Assembly (NCBI GenBank): GCA_963772825.1
Contig: CAVYYX010000018.1
Span: 1 to 64,000, forward strand
Direction: 5' to 3'
Length of the DNA stretch: 64,000 bases
From: Desertimonas sp963772825
GTDB taxonomy: Bacteria > Actinomycetota > Acidimicrobiia > Acidimicrobiales > Ilumatobacteraceae
Below the pieces are notes generated by a model, which was given only the letters and a program-made list of their open reading frames with translations, ran no database searches and was not told the DNA's origin. A program made the translations under genes and the position numbers. Below, in pieces: positions 58,395-64,000 of the stretch (its first letter is position 1; every line of letters begins with the position of its first letter).

Positions 58395-59369
58395 ATGACC
58401 AACGAGAGCTGGCCAGTCGAACGCATCGCACCACGATCCCGCGTGATCACCGACAACGACTACGGCGGCGACCCCGACGGACTCATCGAGCTGGCCCAAC
58501 TCCTGCTCAGTCCGAGCGTCGAAGTGACCGCCGTGATCGGCTCCCAGGCGCGCCCCGGAGACGGTTGGGACGCAACGCCGGAACGAGCAGTCGGTGAGGC
58601 CCAAACGATCGTTGGACTCACCGGGCGCACCGGTGACTTCCCCGTACTCGCCGGCTCAACCGGTGCCCTCGACGATCACGCCACGCCCATCGCAAGTACC
58701 GCCGTCGACTCCATCATCGCTGCCGCGCTGCGCGAGGACACCAGCCTTCCCCTCTATGTGACCTGCGGCGCGGGCCTCACTCAGATCGCCAGCGCCTGGC
58801 TCACCGAACCACGAATCGGACCACGAGTGACGCTGGTCTGGATCGGTGGAAGCGAACACCAGGGACATCGTGAACGCCCACCCGGACAGGGAGCGATGGA
58901 ATACAACCTCGAGATCGACCCCATCGCTGCACAGGTCGTGTTCAACGATTCGGACATCGCGATCTGGCAAGTCCCGAGAAACCTGTACCGCACCGTGATG
59001 GCGTCTCGCGCCGAGCTGCTCGCAAGGATGGCGCCGCACGGAGCGCTCGGCCGCCACCTGTTCCAGTCGCTCGGAGCGACCGCCAGCATGGCGGCTGAAC
59101 ACGGAGTGCACCTTGGCGAGACGTACATCCTCGGCGACAGCCCGCTCGTGCTGTTGACCGCCCTTCAGTCTTCCTTCCATCCCGACAGTGCCTCGAGCGC
59201 CCACGTGACAATGCCGTGCCCACGAATTCGTGACTCCGGTGAATACGCGGCCAACCCGAACGGCCGCCCCATCAGGGTGTATACGAACGTGGACTCGCGT
59301 CTGCTCCTCGAAGATCTGTACGCCAAACTGGCTCTCCACGCCGGCCAATCCGAGTCTGCCGATCGATAA
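58395..59369 (+). CDS. Nucleoside hydrolase-like protein (variant DxDxGxDPD motif)
   Basis: This 324-residue protein resembles nucleoside hydrolases, which cleave the N-glycosidic bond of nucleosides to base and ribose. The calcium-binding start is RVITDNDYGGDPDGLIELAQ, a DxDxGxDPD form in place of the usual DxDxGxDD. Further motifs are LPLYVTCGAGLTQIASAW, VTLVWIGGSEHQG and EYNLEIDPIAAQVVFND, which carries the usual N and D ligands. It starts 14 bases after the SorC stop and is probably co-transcribed. The variation puts it in a nucleoside hydrolase-like subgroup, so the substrate may be another glycoside. Confidence 0.85.
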   Translation: MTNESWPVERIAPRSRVITDNDYGGDPDGLIELAQLLLSPSVEVTAVIGSQARPGDGWDATPERAVGEAQTIVGLTGRTGDFPVLAGSTGALDDHATPIASTAVDSIIAAALREDTSLPLYVTCGAGLTQIASAWLTEPRIGPRVTLVWIGGSEHQGHRERPPGQGAMEYNLEIDPIAAQVVFNDSDIAIWQVPRNLYRTVMASRAELLARMAPHGALGRHLFQSLGATASMAAEHGVHLGETYILGDSPLVLLTALQSSFHPDSASSAHVTMPCPRIRDSGEYAANPNGRPIRVYTNVDSRLLLEDLYAKLALHAGQSESADR

Positions 59370-59456
59370 CCGTGCTGGCTGGGCCACATCGCAACGCCAC
59401 GGCCGCTCACGTCGCGGCCAATGAGCGCATCCTCTTTGACGACGTCTCTTGCCGTC

Positions 59457-60437
59457 CTACATCGACGAGAACAGGGCCTGGCGCACGAGCCAGTGGGCGC
59501 GCACCGCATCGTGTGCGGCCTGCGCCTCCTGAAGCGCCTCGACGTCAAGGGTGTCGAGCGCACCATCGACGGCCTTGAGAAACTCGATCGCCGCACGTGC
59601 CGCCTCGACGCTGTCCTCGCGGAACGGGAACTGGTCGAGCTGCCAGACGCCCTCCCACCCGTTCTTGCGCAAGGTGTAGAAGAACTCGAACAGCTCGATC
59701 GGGTGAACCGTGCCAGCGATGAGGTCGTCGTCCCAGCCGCGCAGGTTGTCGTTGACGTCCATGCCGAACAGGCGGCCGTAGTCGATCGCCAGTTGGGCGG
59801 CATCGGCGGGTGACTCGCCGCCGTAGAGCGAATGGCCGAAGTCGAGCAGGATGCCGACGTTCGGCAGGCCGATCTTCTCGATGCCGAGCAACGTGCGGGC
59901 GACCGAGTCGAAGCTCATCTTCACCCGCGGCTCACGCGGCTTGTACTCGATCACGAACTTCAAGTCGGTGTGTTGCGACGCCAGCTCACCAACGCCGTCG
60001 AGCGAGTGCTGCCAGAGCGTGTGGTGGTCGACCTGGAACGGGTAGTCCCAGCCGTCCTGGCCTGGCCACAGCTTGACGTACTGGGCGCCGAAGTGGCGCA
60101 CCATTCCGGCCGCCTCGTTGACGAGTTCGATCGCCCGACGGCGCACTCCTGAGTCCGGGTTCGTGAACGCCCCCTTGGCGAACACTCGCGTGTAGATCTC
60201 CGGCGTGATCCCGATGACTCCGAGGTTGTTGCGGGCGAGCGCCTCGTCGACGTCGGCGAGCTCGACACCTGCTCCGAAGAACGGGAAGTTGAGGTCGACG
60301 ACGGACAGGTCGCCGACTTGCCCGGCAAGGTCGATCGCCTCGACGATGGTGCGCGGCGGCGCGTAGCCGTCGGTGGCGTAGCGGTCGACGTAGGCGGCGA
60401 AGTGCCAGATGCCGGCTCCGAACACGGGCGTTGACAT
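59457..60437 (-). CDS. Xylose isomerase-like TIM-barrel sugar isomerase/epimerase
   Basis: This 326-residue TIM-barrel protein of the AP endonuclease 2/xylose isomerase-like family begins MSTPVFGAGIWHFAAYVDRY. Candidate metal ligands are the glutamate in LKFVIEYKPREPR, the aspartate and histidine in VGILLDFGHSLYGGES, FGMDVNDN and the late WQLDQFPFRED. The family converts ketoses, aldoses or their phosphates. It is the last gene of the ribose-type ABC operon, separated from the binding-protein gene by a strong hairpin. It probably acts on the sugar imported by that system. Confidence 0.88.
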   Translation of the reverse strand: MSTPVFGAGIWHFAAYVDRYATDGYAPPRTIVEAIDLAGQVGDLSVVDLNFPFFGAGVELADVDEALARNNLGVIGITPEIYTRVFAKGAFTNPDSGVRRRAIELVNEAAGMVRHFGAQYVKLWPGQDGWDYPFQVDHHTLWQHSLDGVGELASQHTDLKFVIEYKPREPRVKMSFDSVARTLLGIEKIGLPNVGILLDFGHSLYGGESPADAAQLAIDYGRLFGMDVNDNLRGWDDDLIAGTVHPIELFEFFYTLRKNGWEGVWQLDQFPFREDSVEAARAAIEFLKAVDGALDTLDVEALQEAQAAHDAVRAHWLVRQALFSSM

Positions 60438-60479
60438 GGCTGGAATCCTCCTCTGAAGTGGGCGGACACGGTGCGTGTG

Positions 60480-60511
60480 GCCGGCCGAGGGGATCGCTCC
60501 CCTCGGCCGGC
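60480..60511. terminator. Perfect 13-bp stem-loop between binding protein and isomerase genes
   Basis: GCCGGCCGAGGGG (60480-60492) pairs perfectly with CCCCTCGGCCGGC (60499-60511) across the loop ATCGCT. It lies directly after the binding-protein stop and about 43 bases before the isomerase start on the minus strand. Such hairpins often cap and stabilise the abundant binding-protein message and reduce read-through to the enzyme gene. Confidence 0.75.
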
Positions 60512-60517
60512 GGGGGG

Positions 60518-61626
60518 TTCAGCCCTCGGTGGTCGCGGACGCTCGAGTCGTCGGCAGACTCGGTGGTCGCTGCGGAGTCCGACGGTGTTGAACCTCCCGA
60601 CTCTGTCGTCACAACTGATTCCGACGGTGTCGAGCCTTCCGACTCCCCGTCGAGCGCGAACAGGGTGTACTGGTCGGCGTTCTCGGCCGTGATGAGGATG
60701 CAGTCGATCGACTGCTTCTCGGGTACGTCGAGCGCGCCGGTGCTGATCAGCTCGTGGGCCTGCTGCACCGCCAACTCCGAGATCAGCACGGCCGGCTGCA
60801 GGCCGGTTGCGAGCAGCTTGCCGTCCTTGATGGCCTGCACGGCGTCGGGGCTGCCGTCGAAGCCGGCGATCGTGATCTGGTCGAGGAGACCAGCGGCCTC
60901 GACGGCGGCGACGGCGCCGAGTGCCATCGTGTCGTTGCCGGCGATGATTCCGTTGACGTCGGGGTGCTGCTGGAGCAGCGTCTCAACCTTGGTGAAGGCC
61001 TCGTCCTGGCTCCAGTTCGCGGTCTCCTGAGCGACCCGCTCGAGGTCCGGGTACTGATCGAGCACACTGGCGACGGCCGCCGACCGAACGCCTGCGTTCG
61101 TATCTGACTCCTTGCCGGTGAGCTCGATGTACGTTCCCTCACCGCCGAGCGCGGTGGCGAATTCCTGCGCTACCGCGGACATGCCCTGGGCGTTGTTGGC
61201 GACGATCTGGGCGGTCGCGATGCCGGTTGCGTTGATCTCGCGGTCGATCAGGAACACCGGAATGCCCGCGTCGGCGGCGCGCTGGACCGGAGCGATCGAG
61301 GCGTCGGCGCCGGCGTTGTCGAGGATGATCGCAGCGGCGTCTTGGTTGATCGCGGCGTCGATCAGCTCGCTTTGTCGGTTCGGGTCGTCGTCGTGGGTCG
61401 ACACGCTCGTTTCGTACCCGAGTGCCTCGGCCTGTGCCTGAGCAGCGTCGGCCTCAGCCTTGAAGAACGGATTGTCGTGGGCTGGAGTGATGATGGCGAT
61501 CAGGCCCTCGCCCGCCGCAGGCTCGGTCGTCGCCTCGGCGAGACCGGACCCAGACAAGGCCAGAGCGAGTCCGGCTGTGGCGACAGCGAGTCGGCGCCGG
61601 CCGCTTCTCGTGCGGATGTTCAACAT
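60518..61626 (-). CDS. Ribose-type ABC transporter substrate-binding protein with acidic C-terminal tail (frameshift near 60535)
   Basis: This RbsB-like type I binding protein begins MLNIRTRSGRRRLAVATAGL with a signal peptide ending near GLAEA-TTEPA. It shows LIAIITPAHDNPFFKAEADA, AIILDNAGADASIAPVQRAA, GIPVFLIDREIN, NGIIAGNDTMALGAVAAVEA and ITIAGFDGSPDAVQAIKDGK, all family-typical. After the fold (about residue 320) comes a tail of about 40 residues rich in S, T, E and D with repeated STPS/TTES units (GSTPSESVVTTESGGSTPSD), unusual for the family. A one-base shift near 60535 gives ATTEG and a TGA at 60518-60520. Confidence 0.88.
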
Positions 61627-61674
61627 GGTGGTGATTCCCCCTTGTGGTGGTGGTTGTGGAGATCTCGAACCCGG

Positions 61675-62796
61675 TTACATGGGCGCCGGGGCTGGCGCGA
61701 CGCCGGCGGCGCGCACCGCCATCGCCGCTGCTTGAGCGCGCTTCATGCGCTCTTGGGCCTGGTCGATCATCACGGCGAGGACGATCACCGCGCCCTTGAT
61801 GACGAGTTGCCAGAACGAGCTGACACCGACGAGCACCAGGCCGTCGGATAGGAATCCGATGACGAGGGCGCCGATCAGCACGCCTTGGACGGTGCCGCGC
61901 CCGCCGGAGAGCGACGCCCCGCCGATGACGACGGCGGCGATCGCGTTGAGCTCGAACGACTCACCCAGCGAGGGTGGAGCGCTGTCGAGCTCCGACGCCA
62001 TGATCAGACCCGCCGTCGCGGCGCAGAATCCCGAGATCATGTAGACGTATCGAGTGACCCGCCTCACCGGTACGCCGGCGAGTTTGGCGGCGTTCTCGTT
62101 GCCGCCCGACGCATACAGCCAGCGCCCGAACGGCGTCTTGCGCAGCACGACGGCGATCACGATCGCGAACACGACCATGATCCAGATGCCCATCGGAAGC
62201 TCGAGAATCCGACCGCCGCCGATCCTGGGGAATCCGGTGTTGCCCAGTTCGGGTTCACCACGCAGGATCGACTCGGTCTCGCCGTCCGTGATCAGCAGGG
62301 CGGCCCCGCGCGCCATGTACAAGGTGCCGAGCGTGGCGATGAAGGGAGCGACGCTGAAGCGCGTGACGAGTAGGCCGTTGACGACGCCGACGAACGTGCC
62401 GACGAGCAGCGACACGATGACGATCACCCACACCGGCGGGAACAGGATGACGTCGAACATGCCGATCTCGACGCCCTTGAGCAGCTGCGCGGCGACGACT
62501 CCGGACAGACCGACGATCGAGCCGACGGACAGGTCGATGCCACCCTTCAAGATCACGAGCAGCATCCCCAGCGCCAGGATGGCGTTGATCGCGACGTGCT
62601 TCGTCATCGTGATCAGGTTCGACGAGCTGAGGTACGTGTCGGTCTGCAACGCGAACACGATGATCAGGAAGATCAGGGCGATGAATGCGCTGCCGCGGAG
62701 CAGCAGTTGCAAGACGTCGAAGCGGCTCGGAAGCCGGCTGGTGCTTCCGCCGACGGCGGTCGTTTGCGGCGCCGGCCGCTCGAGCGTGGTGTTCAT
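61675..62796 (-). CDS. Ribose-type ABC transporter permease (RbsC-like)
   Basis: This 373-residue permease of the CUT2 family begins MNTTLERPAPQTTAVGGSTS. It has TMTKHVAINAILALGMLLVI-LKGGIDLSVGSIVGLSG, NGLLVTRFSVAPFIATLGTL, GGNENAAKLAGVPVRRVTRY and VVIGGASLSGGRGTVQGVLI, all diagnostic of RbsC/XylH-type subunits. The ATG overlaps the ATPase stop (ATGA). An extra hydrophobic and alanine-rich C-terminus follows the last helix. Confidence 0.93.
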   Translation of the reverse strand: MNTTLERPAPQTTAVGGSTSRLPSRFDVLQLLLRGSAFIALIFLIIVFALQTDTYLSSSNLITMTKHVAINAILALGMLLVILKGGIDLSVGSIVGLSGVVAAQLLKGVEIGMFDVILFPPVWVIVIVSLLVGTFVGVVNGLLVTRFSVAPFIATLGTLYMARGAALLITDGETESILRGEPELGNTGFPRIGGGRILELPMGIWIMVVFAIVIAVVLRKTPFGRWLYASGGNENAAKLAGVPVRRVTRYVYMISGFCAATAGLIMASELDSAPPSLGESFELNAIAAVVIGGASLSGGRGTVQGVLIGALVIGFLSDGLVLVGVSSFWQLVIKGAVIVLAVMIDQAQERMKRAQAAAMAVRAAGVAPAPAPM

Positions 62797-64000
62797 GCCT
62801 GGTCCGCCTTGTCGTCGGACCCCGGATGGGTGACGTTGCCGCTGGCGTCGACCTCAGCCTCCCCGGAGGCGATCATCACCTCGTCCTTGGTCGCGGTACG
62901 CGGGTCGAACTGCCCGACGATGCTGCCTTTGGACAGCACGATGATGCGGTTCGACATCGTCAGCGCTTCGTGGATCTCCGACGTCGCGAAGAGAACGGCC
63001 AAGCCACGGCTCGCCTCGTCCGCCATCAGCGAGAAGATCTCCGACTTGGCGCCGACGTCAATGCCCCGAGTCGGCTCGTCGAGCAGCAATGCTCGCGGCT
63101 TCGTCATCAACGCCCGGCCGATGACGACCTTCTGCTGATTCCCGCCGGAAAGCGAGGTGATCGGCGCCTGCGGCCCAGCAGCCTTGACCCGCATCTCGGC
63201 CATTGATCGCGTCACGGCGGCGCGCTCGACCTGCGACGACGTGAGCCGGCGGCGCACGAACGAGAGCAGGCTGGCCAGCGACAGGTTGTGACCGACCGAC
63301 ATCGTCTGCACGAGGCCGTCGCGCTGACGGTCCTCGGGCACGAGGGCGAGCCCGAGGTCGATGCGCTCGCCGATCGACTCGTCGGTCAACGTCCGGCCTT
63401 CGAGGGTCACCGTCCCGCGGGCGACGGGCAGCTTGCCGGCGACCGCCTCGAGCAGTTCGGTGCGTCCGGCACCCATCAGGCCGTACAGGCAGACGAGCTC
63501 GCCGGCCCGCACGTCGAGCGAGACGCCGGCCACGGCGAGGCGGGCCGGGTTCGCCGGATCGACGACCTCGACGCCGCGAAGTGAGAGCACAGGGTCGCCG
63601 AGTGCGGCTCCGAAGTCGAGGGCAAGCTCGTGCGCCTCACGGCCGACCATGCGCGAGATCACCCACTCGATGTCGACCTCAGCGGCCGGCGCCTGGTCGA
63701 CGAGCTCGCCGTCGCGGAACACGACGACGTGGTCGGCGATCTCGAGCGCCTCCTCGAGGTGGTGGGAGATGTAGACGATGGCGACACCAGCGGCGGTCAG
63801 CTCGTGGATGACGCCGAAGAGGACTTCGACCTCGCTGGCGCTGAGCGCCGACGTCGGTTCGTCCATGATCAGCACGCGGGCCTCGCCGGCAAGGGCGCGG
63901 GCGATCTCGACGACCTGCTGCTGGCCGAGGCGCAGGTCCTCGACGAGCATCTTCGGCGGGAGTCGCTCCTCGAGCCTGGCGAGCAACTCGGACGCTGGCC
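62793..64000 (-). CDS. Ribose-type ABC transporter ATP-binding protein (RbsA-like), N-terminus beyond window
   Basis: This two-domain CUT2 ATPase runs off the right edge. The visible part of domain 1 has the signature LRLGQQQVVEIARALA, Walker B VLIMDEPTSALSASE and H-loop VYISHHLEE. Domain 2 has the degenerate Walker A GLMGAGRTELLEAVAG, LALVPEDRQRDGLVQTMSVG, signature LSGGNQQKV, Walker B LLLDEPTRGIDVGAK. The first Walker A lies beyond 64000. It leads the minus-strand operon RbsA-RbsC-RbsB-isomerase, or is at least the first gene seen of it. Confidence 0.92.
   Translation of the reverse strand, partial: PASELLARLEERLPPKMLVEDLRLGQQQVVEIARALAGEARVLIMDEPTSALSASEVEVLFGVIHELTAAGVAIVYISHHLEEALEIADHVVVFRDGELVDQAPAAEVDIEWVISRMVGREAHELALDFGAALGDPVLSLRGVEVVDPANPARLAVAGVSLDVRAGELVCLYGLMGAGRTELLEAVAGKLPVARGTVTLEGRTLTDESIGERIDLGLALVPEDRQRDGLVQTMSVGHNLSLASLLSFVRRRLTSSQVERAAVTRSMAEMRVKAAGPQAPITSLSGGNQQKVVIGRALMTKPRALLLDEPTRGIDVGAKSEIFSLMADEASRGLAVLFATSEIHEALTMSNRIIVLSKGSIVGQFDPRTATKDEVMIASGEAEVDASGNVTHPGSDDKADQA

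Noticed and set aside
1..64000. Prophage, transposase, integrase or rRNA genes
   Set aside because: I looked for their usual motifs and structures on both strands and found none apart from the single tRNA-Lys.

Overview
The window is GC-rich DNA with tightly packed genes, many GTG starts and 1-4 base stop/start overlaps (GTGA, ATGA). It encodes six luciferase-like flavin oxidoreductases and a PPOX-type flavoprotein, families often F420-linked in Actinomycetota. Together this suggests a heterotrophic actinobacterium, possibly Acidimicrobiia. That placement is inference, because no rRNA or other marker gene is present apart from one tRNA-Lys.

Layout. 1-5.0 kb: a peptide-type ABC importer (binding-protein end, two permeases, two ATPases). 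5.0-8.9 kb: an LLM oxidoreductase, a phytanoyl-CoA dioxygenase-like protein, an HpcH/HpaI aldolase and a binding protein-like protein without a signal peptide. 8.9-12.9 kb (minus strand): a second peptide importer with both ATPases fused and no binding protein. 12.9-29.4 kb: a long plus-strand catabolic run of RidA, LLM, biotin-dependent carboxylase alpha, enoyl-CoA hydratase, aminotransferase, a polar amino-acid ABC system, an SDR, a MaoC-like hydratase, carboxylase beta, a complete 2-oxo acid dehydrogenase set (E1a, E1b, E2, E3) and a second amino-acid binding protein. 29.5-33.5 kb: an AbiEi/DUF559-like protein, an SDR and a second amino-acid ABC system. 33.5-41.5 kb: a cupin, an HMG-CoA lyase-family enzyme, a TetR regulator and a third complete peptide importer. 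41.5-51.8 kb: a DUF885 peptidase, four LLM proteins, an M24 peptidase, a PPOX protein, an MFS transporter with an HxlR regulator, and a beta-lactamase-fold hydrolase. 51.85 kb: tRNA-Lys(TTT). 52.6-64 kb: an acyl-CoA-dehydrogenase-fold monooxygenase and two sugar ABC operons with a SorC regulator, a nucleoside hydrolase and a sugar isomerase.

How the parts may work together. The left 50 kb reads as uptake of peptides and amino acids (three Dpp-type and two polar amino-acid importers, two peptidases) feeding transamination, oxidative decarboxylation to acyl-CoA, carboxylation, hydration and HMG-CoA lyase-type cleavage. That is the step order of leucine breakdown, with only the acyl-CoA dehydrogenase step not seen. 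A related 18-bp inverted repeat (consensus GAACAA[A/T]CGCTCGTTCG) lies at seven gene starts in this half, so many of these units may form one regulon; the TetR gene at 35.0 kb is a natural candidate for its regulator. A dispersed intergenic repeat (R1, seven loci, both orientations) sits at junctions inside the operons and in several cases supplies start or stop codons. A second 63-bp repeat (R2) occurs twice. Neither R1, R2 nor the 18-bp operator was found to the right of the tRNA.

Quality. About twenty frameshifts interrupt otherwise conserved proteins, many beside short G runs (for example 19408-19410 and 35869-35871) and heavily clustered in the first 950 bases. I treat them as probable sequencing or assembly errors and annotate the genes as single units with the shift noted.
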